60,103 bases of DNA from Neptuniibacter marinus (GCF_001597725.1 NZ_LUTR01000020.1:1-60103), one strand, 5' to 3'. Shown: positions 27,140 to 36,516, counted from the stretch's first letter. Made by a program: numbers and translations. Notes: generated by a model not told the origin, from the letters alone.

Positions 27140-27445
27140 TCGAAAACAAAAAGAAGCACGCTTTAAAATCTAGACCACCAATAAAAATAAAAACTGGAAT
27201 TAGAATTTAAAAGCATCCGCCTCGAATAAAAATAATAATGAGGTTTAGTAAAGCTGATCGTAGCGAAGTTGTAACGATCTAGAAGGCTCTTAGAAAAAAT
27301 AACAACAAGCTAAGAAACATATATAGCAGTTGTTACCTGAGATGCGGTCAGCTATTCCATCCCCCTCTTTCCGAATAATAATTGAAACCAGCTAGCACTC
27401 CCATTACACCCTCTATCAATGGTATGATTGCGCACCCGATTTTTT
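27140..27445 (+). ncRNA. Candidate CrcZ-like Hfq/Crc-sequestering sRNA
   Basis: This stretch between cbrB and pcnB has no plausible reading frame but contains five separated A-rich runs of the Hfq/Crc (AANAANAA) type: AAAACAAAAAGAA at ~27143, AATAAAAATAAAAAC at ~27180, AATAAAAATAATAATG at ~27225, AAAAAATAACAACAAG at ~27294 and AATAATAATTG at ~27375. Pseudomonas CrcZ is encoded in the same place, is made from a CbrB-activated sigma54 promoter, and carries several such motifs that titrate Hfq-Crc and lift catabolite repression. The 3' end is uncertain; T6 at 27440-27445 follows only a weak hairpin. The call is inferred from position, promoter and motif content. Confidence 0.65.
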
Positions 27446-27550
27446 ATAAGGGAACGGCTAAAAGGATCATTACCACTTAAAATCCTTCTAAGACACCTAG
27501 CCTACAAACCCTCATACTAGATATTAAATTTGTATTAAATAGGCACTAAA

Positions 27551-28972
27551 TTGCTTAAAACCATTAGCAAAGCGCTGGGTAAAGTATTCCGCGGCAACCC
27601 ACAAACAAAAAATGATGATGGCTCAATGCCGACTTCTGCAATAATAACCGAAGCTAAAAAGCACCGGATAACAGAAGAAGAGCATAAAATTCCCCGTCGA
27701 CTTTTAGATGACAACGCTCTTAAAGTAGCCTATCGCCTGCAGGATGCAGGCTATGACGGTTTACTAGTCGGGGGCTGTATTCGTGATTTATTACTGAATA
27801 AAAAACCTAAAGACTTCGACGTTACAACTAACGCTCACCCAGAAGAAGCGGCTGAGCTATTCCGCCGCGGTCGCCTGATTGGCCGTCGTTTTAAACTTGT
27901 TCATGTCCGTTTTGGTCGTGACTTAATAGAAGTTGCAACCTTTAGAGCGAGCCATGATAGCCAGCCAGAAGATGGCTCCGGTGAACAATGCGATAGCGGA
28001 ATGATCCTGCGTGATAATGTTTATGGCACTATAGAAGATGATGCCCTACGCAGAGATTTTACAGTTAACGCGTTATATTACTGTCCGAAAGACCATTGCG
28101 TATACGATTTCACCAACGGCTTCGAAGATTTACAAAAAGGCGTGCTGCGCATGATCGGCGATCCAGAAGATCGCTATAAAGAAGACCCTGTTCGCATGCT
28201 AAGGGCTGCTCGCTTTGCTGCTAAACTTGATTTCACGATTGATCCCGCATCGGAAAGCCCTATTCGACCTTTAGCGCCCATGCTAAAGCATATAGCTCCG
28301 GCTCGTTTATTTGATGAGACATTAAAGTTATTTCAGTCTGGGCATGCACTTAAATCCTACCAGCAACTTCGACGTCTTGAGCTATTTGAACCTCTTTTCT
28401 CTCAAGTCCAAGTCTTACTGGACGATCCTCAATTAGATGTCCCTATGGAAAGGCTTATTGAGAATGCATTAAAAAATACAGACCGACGCTTAGCACAAAG
28501 AAAAAGTGTAACCCCTGCTTTTCTGTTCGCAGCAATCCTCTGGTATCCCACACAGAAACGTATGCAAAAGTTAATGCGTGAGAAAAAAATGCCTCCACTG
28601 CCCGCTTTGCATGAAGCAGCAAATCAGGTCATTGCGGAACAGGTGCGTTCTACAGCCATTCCTCGCCGCTTTTCGACTCCAATCCGAGAGATCTGGGAGA
28701 TGCAGTTGCGCTTGCCTCGCCGTCAAGGTCATCGCGCTCATCGTCTAATGGAAATGCCAAGATTCAGAGCCGCTTACGACCTACTTCTCCTGCGGGAAAA
28801 TAGCGGGGAACAACTTGATGGGTTAAGTCAATGGTGGACAGATTTCCAAAATGTGAATAGCGAAGCACAAGCCGAAATGCTGAATGGCTTAGATAAAATA
28901 GATAAGCCTCGCCGTACACGCCGAAAAAAAACATATAAACCAAAAAACGAACGCTCAGGCAATGAAAGCTAA
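27551..28972 (+). CDS. pcnB: Poly(A) polymerase I
   Basis: PcnB adds 3' poly(A) tails that speed RNA decay. The nucleotidyltransferase motif is LLVGGCIRDLLLNKKPKDFDV (first ten residues LLVGGCIRDL), with catalytic Asp pair DFDV, then RRFKLVHVRFG, RRDFTVNALYY and EDPVRMLRAARFAAKL. The C terminus is basic (RRTRRKKTYKPK), as in the PcnB group rather than CCA-adding enzymes. The start is TTG with a short AGG eight bases upstream; E. coli pcnB also uses a rare start codon. The 3' end overlaps folK by 11 bases. Confidence 0.95.
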   Translation: MLKTISKALGKVFRGNPQTKNDDGSMPTSAIITEAKKHRITEEEHKIPRRLLDDNALKVAYRLQDAGYDGLLVGGCIRDLLLNKKPKDFDVTTNAHPEEAAELFRRGRLIGRRFKLVHVRFGRDLIEVATFRASHDSQPEDGSGEQCDSGMILRDNVYGTIEDDALRRDFTVNALYYCPKDHCVYDFTNGFEDLQKGVLRMIGDPEDRYKEDPVRMLRAARFAAKLDFTIDPASESPIRPLAPMLKHIAPARLFDETLKLFQSGHALKSYQQLRRLELFEPLFSQVQVLLDDPQLDVPMERLIENALKNTDRRLAQRKSVTPAFLFAAILWYPTQKRMQKLMREKKMPPLPALHEAANQVIAEQVRSTAIPRRFSTPIREIWEMQLRLPRRQGHRAHRLMEMPRFRAAYDLLLLRENSGEQLDGLSQWWTDFQNVNSEAQAEMLNGLDKIDKPRRTRRKKTYKPKNERSGNES

Positions 28973-29447
28973 GTTCCGTTGTTTTATTGGTTTAGGTAGT
29001 AATTTAGACGATCCAATACAGCAAGTATCAAGTGCGTTAAACGAGCTAGCATTACTAGACAAGTGCGAACTAATTAACGCATCGTCTTTATACGCCTCAG
29101 CACCCGTCGGCCCACAAGACCAGCCAGACTTTATTAATGCAGTAGCAGAGATAGAAACAGAGCTCTCCCCTGAAGCTTTACTAGATCAGCTACAGCTTTT
29201 AGAGCAAAAGCACCAACGCATCAGGGAAAAACATTGGGGCCCAAGAACACTCGATCTTGATATCTTGCTCTACGGTCATCAGATCATAGAAACCGAGCGC
29301 CTTATTATTCCCCATCCCTATATGTATGAACGTAGCTTTGTTCTATACCCCTTAGCGGAAATTAATCCGAACCTTTCTATGCCAAAAGGCTTACCTTTAT
29401 CTGAACTATTAACAGCATGTCCTATGGGCAGCCTGCTAAAGATATAG
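28962..29447 (+). CDS. folK: 6-hydroxymethyl-7,8-dihydropterin pyrophosphokinase
   Basis: FolK pyrophosphorylates hydroxymethyl-dihydropterin in folate synthesis. GLGSNLDDP at the N terminus and WGPRTLDLDILLYG near residue 87-100 carry the HPPK signature, with the magnesium-binding DLD. Length is 161 aa. It overlaps the pcnB end and precedes panB, as in Pseudomonas. The partner enzyme folP lies elsewhere in this window, about 20 kb to the right. Confidence 0.96.
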   Translation: MKAKFRCFIGLGSNLDDPIQQVSSALNELALLDKCELINASSLYASAPVGPQDQPDFINAVAEIETELSPEALLDQLQLLEQKHQRIREKHWGPRTLDLDILLYGHQIIETERLIIPHPYMYERSFVLYPLAEINPNLSMPKGLPLSELLTACPMGSLLKI

Positions 29448-29487
29448 GTATAATCGCGCCAACGCGTAATATTAGGAAGCTAATTCC

Positions 29488-30282
29488 ATGAGCAAAATAA
29501 CTCTGCACACGTTGTCATCAATGAAAAAAGCAGGCGAGAAGTTCGCAGTTCTAACTGCCTACGATGCTTGTTTCTCTCACCTGATCAGTTCTGCTGGTAC
29601 CGAAGTTATTCTGGTAGGCGACTCTTTAGGTATGGTACTTCAGGGAAACGACAGCACACTCCCTGTGACCGTTGAAGAGATGGCTTATCACACCCAGTCG
29701 GTTGCCCGAGGCAATCAGGGTAGTTTAATCATGGCTGACCTCCCGTTTATGAGCTATTCAACACCTGAACAGGCGATGGACAGTTCCGCGGCACTTATGC
29801 AAGCCGGTGCAAACATGGTGAAGCTAGAAGGTGGCGCATGGCTTTCTGATACAGTATCTATGCTGGCAGAACGCGGTATTCCCGTCTGCGCTCATTTAGG
29901 CCTAACACCACAAACCGTAAACAAGCTCGGCGGCTATCGCGTTCAAGGGCGCGATACAGAAAGCGCCAAGCAGATGCTGAATGATGCCGTCTTATTACAA
30001 GATGCTGGCGCAAGCATTATCTTATTAGAGTGCGTACCTTCACTTTTAGCAGAAGAGATCACTTTAGCGCTCGATATTCCTGTTATTGGTATCGGTGCTG
30101 GGTCAGATACCGATGCACAGGTATTGGTTATGCACGATATGCTAGGCCTCACACCCGGCCGAAGCCCTAAGTTTGTTAAAAACTTTATGCAAAATGCCGA
30201 CAGTATTGAAGCTGCTATATCCCTCTATATTAAAGAGGTTAAAGATGGCACTTTCCCCGCACAGGAACACGGATTCGAATAA
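29488..30282 (+). CDS. panB: 3-methyl-2-oxobutanoate hydroxymethyltransferase
   Basis: PanB makes ketopantoate from alpha-ketoisovalerate and methylene-THF, the first committed pantothenate step. Metal and substrate motifs are [33 protein letters not shown] and [16 protein letters not shown]. Length is 264 aa. TTAGGAAG lies before the ATG. It is followed two bases later by panC, so the two form an operon. Confidence 0.97.
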   Translation: MSKITLHTLSSMKKAGEKFAVLTAYDACFSHLISSAGTEVILVGDSLGMVLQGNDSTLPVTVEEMAYHTQSVARGNQGSLIMADLPFMSYSTPEQAMDSSAALMQAGANMVKLEGGAWLSDTVSMLAERGIPVCAHLGLTPQTVNKLGGYRVQGRDTESAKQMLNDAVLLQDAGASIILLECVPSLLAEEITLALDIPVIGIGAGSDTDAQVLVMHDMLGLTPGRSPKFVKNFMQNADSIEAAISLYIKEVKDGTFPAQEHGFE

Positions 30283-30284
30283 GC

Positions 30285-31133
30285 ATGCAAACTATACACT
30301 CGATTGCCGAATTACGAGCTGCTCTCAAACAGGAGCGTTTGCAAGGTCGGCGCATAGGTTTTGTTCCTACTATGGGCAACCTACATGAAGGTCATCTACA
30401 ACTAATAGACCAAGCAAAGTCCACTAGCGATATTGTTGTCTCCTCTATTTTCGTTAATCCGCTACAATTTGGCGCAGGTGAAGATTTAGACAGCTATCCT
30501 AGGACACTTAAGCAGGATCAGGAAAAGCTATCCTCCCGAGGTTGTGATTACCTATTTGCGCCTACAGATGCAGAGGTCTATCCCCACGGTCGAGAAGCCC
30601 AGACACAAGTTGAAGTGCCCGTTATCTCAGACATGTACTGTGGTACAACACGCCCAGGGCATTTCCGTGGAGTCGCTACCGTTGTTTGTAAGCTTTTCGG
30701 TATGGTACAACCTGATGTTGCTATCTTTGGCGAAAAAGATTTTCAGCAATTGATGGTCATTCGTCGAATGACCGAAGATCTTAGTCTGCCTGTTGAGATC
30801 CAAGGTGCCCCCATTGCTCGTAATGATAAGGGACTCGCTTTAAGTTCCCGTAACGGCTATCTAACACCATCAGAACTTGAGACTGCCCCTCTACTTAACC
30901 AAACACTGCAAACAGCTAAGACAGCGATTGTGAGTGGCAATAAAGCCTTTAACGAAATAGAAGAGCAATCTCAAGCTACTCTAGAAGCTGCTGGTTTTAA
31001 AAGAGATTATTATAAGATCTGCCGCCGAAGTGATTTACAACCAGCAACCGACACAGATCATCAAATTATTATTTTAGCTGCAGCTTATATAGGGGCAGCT
31101 CGTCTTATTGATAACCTTCAAATCGATCTATAA
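30285..31133 (+). CDS. panC: Pantothenate synthetase
   Basis: PanC condenses pantoate and beta-alanine with ATP. The HIGH-type nucleotidyltransferase motif is PTMGNLHEGHL (residues ~28-38); PGHFRGVATVV, GEKDFQQL and LALSSRNGYL are also present. Length is 282 aa. It is the last gene of the panBC operon; a perfect hairpin follows eight bases after the stop. Confidence 0.97.
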   Translation: MQTIHSIAELRAALKQERLQGRRIGFVPTMGNLHEGHLQLIDQAKSTSDIVVSSIFVNPLQFGAGEDLDSYPRTLKQDQEKLSSRGCDYLFAPTDAEVYPHGREAQTQVEVPVISDMYCGTTRPGHFRGVATVVCKLFGMVQPDVAIFGEKDFQQLMVIRRMTEDLSLPVEIQGAPIARNDKGLALSSRNGYLTPSELETAPLLNQTLQTAKTAIVSGNKAFNEIEEQSQATLEAAGFKRDYYKICRRSDLQPATDTDHQIIILAAAYIGAARLIDNLQIDL

Positions 31134-31140
31134 ATCACAT

Positions 31141-31165
31141 CCCGAGCGAGGAAGCCTCGCTCGGG
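31141..31165 (+). terminator. Hairpin after panC
   Basis: A perfect 11-bp GC-rich stem (CCCGAGCGAGG / CCTCGCTCGGG) with a 3-base loop directly follows panC. There is no T-run, so it may protect the 3' end or act with Rho rather than as a classical intrinsic terminator. Confidence 0.55.
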
Positions 31166-31219
31166 ACCTGCTGAATTAGCTTAGTTTTCATATTTCTTAA
31201 CTCTACCCTCCTCGCTTTT

Positions 31220-31236
31220 ATTTTGCAGCGCAAAAT
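31220..31236. promoter_or_regulatory. Palindrome upstream of thiolase gene
   Basis: ATTTTGC-AGC-GCAAAAT is a perfect 7-3-7 palindrome about 290 bp before the thiolase start. It resembles the PhaR operator pattern (TGCRNYGCASMA) used by polyhydroxyalkanoate genes, with one mismatch. The rest of this 390-bp gap holds another dyad (31311-31333, TGCAAGAAC / GTTCCTGCA, one mismatch) and A/T-rich promoter-like DNA but no supported gene. Confidence 0.4.
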
Positions 31237-31523
31237 ATCTAATCATCAACGTAAGTCTTATAAGCCCCCTACTTTCGTGGCTTGACAAGCAGGGCTCTGG
31301 TCGCGCAGACTGCAAGAACGATGAGTTCCTGCAATGCAATAAAAACTATATGAATAATATTGCTGCACAGAAAAACGGTTTTTAAACCAGTCATGCAAGA
31401 TGGAATGACATATAAAGGTTTTTGTATAAATGCCGCTTTTCACCTGAAACAATCAAGTCATCTATATGGCTTATGATCATCGTGAATGAATTTTGTACAT
31501 AGCTAAGCTAAGAGGCATTTCGA

Positions 31524-32705
31524 ATGCGTGACGTTGTAATTGTTGCTGCGGGCCGTACCGCAGTTGGTACGTTTGGTGGTTCCCTTTCTAAAATCGCTGC
31601 ATCTGATCTAGGTGCGACAGTAATCAAAGGCTTAATCGAGAAGGTTAACTTAAACCCTAATCAAGTAGACGAAGTTATTTTAGGTCAAGTTTTAACAGCA
31701 GGTTGCGGTCAAAATCCAGCACGCCAAGCAACTCTAAATGCGGGGCTACCTAACTCAGTATCCGCGCTAACGATCAATAAAGTATGCGGCTCAGGTCTAA
31801 AAGCCATTCAAATGGCAACACAAGCGATTCGCTGTGGTGATGCAGACATTATCATTGCGGGCGGTCAAGAAAACATGAGTGCGTCACCACACGTTGTACC
31901 TAATTCACGTAATGGTGCACGCATGGGCGACTGGAAAATGGTCGACTCCATGATTAAGGATGGCCTATGGGATGCTTTCAACGATTACCATATGGGTATC
32001 ACGACTGAAAACATCGTAGATAAATATGGCTTTACTCGCGAAGAGCAAGATGCCTTCGCATCAGCATCTCAAAACAAAGCAGAAGCTGCAGTAACAGCTG
32101 GTCGTTTTAAGGATGAGATCATCCCTGTAACGATCCCACAACGTAAAGGCGACCCTATCGTATTTGATACGGATGAACAACCACGTTTTGGCTGCACACC
32201 CGAAGCACTGGCTAAACTACGCCCTGCCTTCAAAAAAGATGGCTCGGTAACTGCTGGTAACTCATCAACTATCAATGACGGCGCTGCGGCCGTGATCGTT
32301 TGTTCTGCTGAGAAAGCAGTTGAATTGGGCCTTCCAGTTCTTGTGACAATCAAAGCTTACGCTTCTGCAGGGATTGATCCAGCCATCATGGGTACAGGCC
32401 CTATCTGCGCAACTCAAAAAGCACTAGAAAAGGCAGGATGGAATGTTGATGACCTTGATCTAATCGAGGCTAACGAAGCCTTTGCTGCTCAAGCAATGTC
32501 AGTCAACAAAGACCTAGGCTGGGATACTGACAAGGTTAACGTTAACGGCGGCGCCATTGCTCTTGGCCACCCAATTGGTGCTTCAGGCTGTCGCATCTTT
32601 GTAAGTCTTCTACATGAGATGGCTCGACGCGATGCTAAGAAAGGCCTAGCGACACTCTGTATTGGTGGCGGTATGGGTACAGCATTAGCCGTTGAACGTA
32701 GCTAA
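31524..32705 (+). CDS. Acetyl-CoA C-acetyltransferase (biosynthetic thiolase)
   Basis: Condenses two acetyl-CoA to acetoacetyl-CoA, or the reverse. The catalytic cysteine is in [10 protein letters not shown] near residue 88, the His motif in [14 protein letters not shown], and the second Cys in [15 protein letters not shown], as in PhaA/AtoB thiolases of 393 aa. No phaB, phaC or beta-oxidation partner is adjacent. It stands alone with a long leader and its own terminator, so polyhydroxybutyrate or ketone-body roles are both possible. Confidence 0.93.
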   Translation: MRDVVIVAAGRTAVGTFGGSLSKIAASDLGATVIKGLIEKVNLNPNQVDEVILGQVLTAGCGQNPARQATLNAGLPNSVSALTINKVCGSGLKAIQMATQAIRCGDADIIIAGGQENMSASPHVVPNSRNGARMGDWKMVDSMIKDGLWDAFNDYHMGITTENIVDKYGFTREEQDAFASASQNKAEAAVTAGRFKDEIIPVTIPQRKGDPIVFDTDEQPRFGCTPEALAKLRPAFKKDGSVTAGNSSTINDGAAAVIVCSAEKAVELGLPVLVTIKAYASAGIDPAIMGTGPICATQKALEKAGWNVDDLDLIEANEAFAAQAMSVNKDLGWDTDKVNVNGGAIALGHPIGASGCRIFVSLLHEMARRDAKKGLATLCIGGGMGTALAVERS

Positions 32706-32745
32706 TAGCGATAAGAGGGGTTAATTAACGCCCCTCCCTTACATA

Positions 32746-32773
32746 AAAAAACCGCAGTTCTCTGCGGTTTTTT
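32746..32773. terminator. Bidirectional intrinsic terminator
   Basis: AAAAAACCGCAG and CTGCGGTTTTTT form a perfect 12-bp stem with a 4-base loop, between the convergent thiolase and PTPS-like genes. Confidence 0.92.
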
Positions 32774-32799
32774 ATTTAATTCACACTGATAGGCAATAG

Positions 32800-33636
32800 C
32801 TACGCCTCTGCGATTGCTCCCTTACCAACCCCTTCATACGCTTTAACCATCACCCGGTCATTGGGGTAACTTAACTTGATCTGCTTCGCCAAATGGGAGG
32901 CAATCAATTCCACCGTAGAATCCGTATCGATTATGTAACAAACCCGAGCAGGCAAACTAATTTCAAACCGGCCCTGCGGGGCTTGGTAAGCATAGTTATG
33001 CTCATCATCACTCTGGGATGTTACATGGGACTCTGAGCCTATGTATATATCCTTAAACCGCTCCGCCCATTCCGCTTCTAAAGATCTATCCCGCTGTCCA
33101 TTGATGAACAACTCAATTTTAGAACGATGGCCATGAGCGATGCGCTGACAATTACCATCATGCTTCTGCAAGCCATGACTGTAATGATAAAAAGCCCCAT
33201 CAATTTTTTCCGGTACAAAGCGAATGGTTAAACCCTTAACTTCGCCGGGAAACAACTCAAGCAATTTTCCCTGACACCAATCAGCCAGTGTAGCTTCGTT
33301 AATCTCAGCCATATCCACTAAACAGATAGCCGCTTCAGGCGAGCAACAAGAAAAGCGTTCGCCATTAGGATAAGCCCACTCAACCGCTGTATAACCGGCA
33401 TCAACCCTATACGCCAACTCTGGCAACCCCGTTGGCACAACCAACGCATGATCAATCCAAAGATCAAACCACTTTTTAACTTCTTTTTTAACAATACCAA
33501 AATCACAAATCATCCCTTGATCATTCAAGCTGCCATCAAGCTCCAGCTGGACAAGCCACGACTCTCCCAATAACCCTCTTTGAGGGTGCAAATAGGAAAA
33601 ATCTACATTGGTAAGGTTATCTACAAACAATTTCAC
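32800..33636 (-). CDS. Tandem 6-pyruvoyl-tetrahydropterin synthase/QueD-like protein
   Basis: A 278-residue protein, about twice the QueD/PTPS length. The C-terminal half has the zinc and nucleophile motif CQRIAHGHR (Cys163, His168, His170, with HYSH at 151-154). The N-terminal half lacks that site (GLLGESW in its place) but keeps the later PTPS segments GMICDF (41-46) and DHALVVP (62-68). The end resembles the PTPS C terminus (STVELIASHLAKQIK, then VMVKAYEGVGKGA). This looks like a duplicated T-fold with motifs divided between halves. It may act in pterin or queuosine chemistry; the substrate is unknown. It is monocistronic. Confidence 0.78.
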   Translation of the reverse strand: MKLFVDNLTNVDFSYLHPQRGLLGESWLVQLELDGSLNDQGMICDFGIVKKEVKKWFDLWIDHALVVPTGLPELAYRVDAGYTAVEWAYPNGERFSCCSPEAAICLVDMAEINEATLADWCQGKLLELFPGEVKGLTIRFVPEKIDGAFYHYSHGLQKHDGNCQRIAHGHRSKIELFINGQRDRSLEAEWAERFKDIYIGSESHVTSQSDDEHNYAYQAPQGRFEISLPARVCYIIDTDSTVELIASHLAKQIKLSYPNDRVMVKAYEGVGKGAIAEA

Positions 33637-33779
33637 AAGCGGGCTCCACGGTTAAGGCGCGTATATTAGCCTAAAATGCGCAGCTAAAAAACGCCGCAGG
33701 CTGTAGGGGATAAGCTCCTTCAGATATAATAGCTGCTTTATTCCATACTTCACTCACCGAGTTACTAAAAAGTACTTAC

Positions 33780-34475
33780 ATGCGCCTAGATAAATACCTT
33801 TCCCAGTCTTCTGGTTTTTCTCGTAAAGAGGTTCGCCGTTTTCTTAAAATAGGCGAAGTCACACTCAATGGCGAAGAGGTATCCAATCCAGCCTTACACA
33901 TAGATGAGATTGAAGATGAGGTCTACCTCAGTGGCTATCCACTAGAAGCCCCAGGGGAAAAATACCTGATGTTGAATAAACCTATAGGCTGCGTCTGCTC
34001 CAATGATGACGGAACACACCCTAGTGTTTTAAGTTTTATCGATCTACCTAGAGCTAACGAGCTTACGATATGCGGCCGATTAGATGTAGACACCACGGGG
34101 CTTGTGCTTATTACAACCGATGGCCAATGGGCACATAGAATCACCTCACCAAAACATAAAACCGGCAAGCTCTATCAAGTCATCACTGCTGACCCTATCC
34201 CTGAAGATGCGATAGAAAAGTTTGCGAAAGGGCTGACTCTTATCAATGACAAAGTTCGCACTAAACCAGCAGAATTAACCATTGTTAGTAGCCACGAAGC
34301 CGAAGTCATTTTAACTGAGGGGCGCTATCATCAAGTTAAGCGCATGTTTGCTGCTATTGGTAACAAAGTAGAAGAGCTACATAGAGCTAAAATAGGCCAA
34401 ATTGAACTTGATGAAGAACTAGAGCTTGGTGAATATCGCTTTTTAACTGACGAAGAGATCAACAGCATCCGATGA
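33780..34475 (+). CDS. rsuA: 16S rRNA pseudouridine(516) synthase
   Basis: RsuA makes pseudouridine 516 in 16S rRNA. An S4 domain (MRLDKYLSQSSGFSRKEVRRFLK) precedes the catalytic domain with GRLDVDTTGLVLITTDG (the catalytic Asp is in GRLDxxTxG), and EGRYHQVKRMFAA follows. The length of 231 aa equals that of E. coli RsuA. Its stop overlaps the start of rsmC by four bases (ATGA), pairing two 16S modification genes. Confidence 0.93.
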   Translation: MRLDKYLSQSSGFSRKEVRRFLKIGEVTLNGEEVSNPALHIDEIEDEVYLSGYPLEAPGEKYLMLNKPIGCVCSNDDGTHPSVLSFIDLPRANELTICGRLDVDTTGLVLITTDGQWAHRITSPKHKTGKLYQVITADPIPEDAIEKFAKGLTLINDKVRTKPAELTIVSSHEAEVILTEGRYHQVKRMFAAIGNKVEELHRAKIGQIELDEELELGEYRFLTDEEINSIR

Positions 34476-35512
34476 GTGATTCAGCTTTTCCTCTACTCGC
34501 TCCCTATATTAAGAGCGCAAAAACAAAAAGTCTGTGGCTAGCGGATGAAAATTTACTTGCCGCCAACCTTCAGCCTAACGATGCTGTCACCTGCATTACT
34601 AATCGTTTAGACCTTCAAGCTCAATTACAACGACAAGGGTGGACAACATTTTTCTCCGACTATGACCTCTCCATTATTGAAGATAATAGCTTGGAGCGTG
34701 TCATTTATAGAGTATCTAAAGAGAAACTAGTTGCCCACCATCTGATTAATGAAGCCTATCGCTGCCTAAAAGTTGGTGGCGAACTAATTCTTGCCGGTAA
34801 TAAAAACGAAGGCATAAAAACCTATTTCACAAAAGCTAAAAAGCTTTTTGGTATGGGGGAAAGCAGTAAAAAAGACAAAGACACATGGCTCGCCCAACTC
34901 ATAAAAACCAACGAACACAGCGACGACATCCTAGATGATAAAAACTATCACCAACTGCGCACAGGTTGTACCGATGATAAATTTGAGTACCAGAGCAAAC
35001 CGGGGATCTTTGGCTGGGATAAAATAGATAAAGGCAGCGCTTACCTAATAGAACATTTAGATAGCTTTTTGATGACCCTACCTGAACCTCCTAAAAGTGC
35101 GCTAGATCTCGGCTGCGGTTATGGTTACTTATCCCTCAATCTTACACACTTAGACATCCCCGTAACGGCCACAGACAACAACGCTGCAGCTATTATTGCT
35201 TGTGAATGTAACTTTGCCCGCTACCCCATCAATGCGAAGGTCATCGCCGCTAACTGTGCACAAGGCATTAGTGAAAAGTTTGATCTAATTGTCTGCAATC
35301 CGCCCTTCCATGCAGGCTTTGCTGTAGATGGCGACTTGACCGATCGCTTCCTTAAAGCTGCCCATGATCACCTCAATGAACAAGGGATTGCTTGTTTTGT
35401 TACAAACATGCATATCCCATTAGAACGCAAAGCCCTCAAATACTTCCATCAAGCTGAATGTATTATGTCTAATGGTAACTTCAAGCTGATCCGTCTAACT
35501 CACAAGATGTAA
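34472..35512 (+). CDS. rsmC: 16S rRNA m2G1207 methyltransferase
   Basis: RsmC methylates guanine 1207 of 16S rRNA in the small subunit. It has a degenerate N-terminal methyltransferase-like domain and an active C-terminal one with SAM-binding ALDLGCGYGYLSL and catalytic NPPFHAG. The conserved KPGIFGWDKIDKGS lies between them. Length is 346 aa. Translation is coupled to rsuA by an ATGA overlap, and a terminator follows immediately. Confidence 0.93.
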   Translation: MSDSAFPLLAPYIKSAKTKSLWLADENLLAANLQPNDAVTCITNRLDLQAQLQRQGWTTFFSDYDLSIIEDNSLERVIYRVSKEKLVAHHLINEAYRCLKVGGELILAGNKNEGIKTYFTKAKKLFGMGESSKKDKDTWLAQLIKTNEHSDDILDDKNYHQLRTGCTDDKFEYQSKPGIFGWDKIDKGSAYLIEHLDSFLMTLPEPPKSALDLGCGYGYLSLNLTHLDIPVTATDNNAAAIIACECNFARYPINAKVIAANCAQGISEKFDLIVCNPPFHAGFAVDGDLTDRFLKAAHDHLNEQGIACFVTNMHIPLERKALKYFHQAECIMSNGNFKLIRLTHKM

Positions 35513-35519
35513 GCTATCC

Positions 35520-35546
35520 ACAGGCTAGCAAACACTAGCCTGTTTT
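35520..35546. terminator. Bidirectional intrinsic terminator
   Basis: ACAGGCTAG and CTAGCCTGT form a perfect 9-bp stem with a 6-base loop, followed by TTTT on the plus strand, between the convergent rsmC and EamA genes. Confidence 0.85.
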
Positions 35547-35549
35547 AAT

Positions 35550-36428
35550 CTATACCCTACGCTTAACCGTCAGATAGACACCCGCTACAGTAACGCCTAT
35601 ACCGCATAGCGCATAAATATTCAGTGTTTCATCAAAAAGAAGCCAAGCTTCCAGTGCAGTCAATGGCGGCACTAAATAAAAGTAACTAACAACCTTACTC
35701 GCTTCCCCCTCACGGATCATGACAAGAAACAGTAAAATAGCTGTCACAGATAAAGCTAACACCATCCATAAAACAGCACCTAATAAGGGCCAACTCCAAG
35801 TCACTTCACCCGAATCAAACTGCCAAGCCAGCAATGCCATCACAATAGCTGTCACTAAATATTGATAGAAAGCGCCAACCATCAAGTCTACACCGCCGCC
35901 AAAACGTTTCTGATAGAGCGTACCAATAGAGATCGCCAACAAAGCAACAATCGCCGCGGTCCATGCATCCCAACCGGCAGCATCAGAATTTTGAGCACCG
36001 TTCTGACTCACCACGAGCAATACACCCAAAAAGCCAAGCACCAGACCTAACCACTGAGCTTTGTGTAAGCGCTCACTTATCCACAACCAACCGATTAACG
36101 CAGTCAATAGAGGCTGAACCCCCATAATTAATGAAGTAATACCCGCCGGTAGCGCCCAATCAATAGCAACAAAAACGCCACCTAAATAACAGGCATGTAC
36201 CAACAACCCAACCACCATCTGGTGACCCGCTTGCTTAGGAGAACACCATTGAGGCTTGCGCCAAAACATAAGAGCAGCAAAGACGATCAAGGTGAGAAAC
36301 ATACGCAAAAATAAAACACTAAACGGCTCCATATAAGGCACAGCATACTTAGCACCAATAAAACCTGTGCTCCAAATACCGACAAAAGCCCAAGGTACTA
36401 ATGTTAATTTTTGCTGCCGACTCAGCAT
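35550..36428 (-). CDS. EamA/DMT family transporter
   Basis: About ten predicted membrane helices in two EamA repeats (first helix PWAFVGIWSTGFIGAKY; last LYALCGIGVTVAGVYL-like), 292 residues. These drug/metabolite exporters often carry amino acids or related compounds. The start was moved 72 bp inside the longest frame because GGGGA lies nine bases upstream and family members begin with the first helix there. It is divergent from a MocR-type regulator, which suggests a substrate connected with amino acid or PLP metabolism. Confidence 0.9.
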   Translation of the reverse strand: MLSRQQKLTLVPWAFVGIWSTGFIGAKYAVPYMEPFSVLFLRMFLTLIVFAALMFWRKPQWCSPKQAGHQMVVGLLVHACYLGGVFVAIDWALPAGITSLIMGVQPLLTALIGWLWISERLHKAQWLGLVLGFLGVLLVVSQNGAQNSDAAGWDAWTAAIVALLAISIGTLYQKRFGGGVDLMVGAFYQYLVTAIVMALLAWQFDSGEVTWSWPLLGAVLWMVLALSVTAILLFLVMIREGEASKVVSYFYLVPPLTALEAWLLFDETLNIYALCGIGVTVAGVYLTVKRRV

Positions 36429-36516
36429 TAGCTTAATCCCCACATATCTATTACAAAAAAGCACACTGTAGAGGCTAGAGTCCAAGCAGAAAAGGGACAC
36501 AAAACATCGAACTTTT

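Noticed and set aside
31258-31452. 64-codon minus-strand frame in the gap before the thiolase gene
   Set aside because: No ribosome-binding site, unusual residue composition and conflict with the expected leader; treated as noise.
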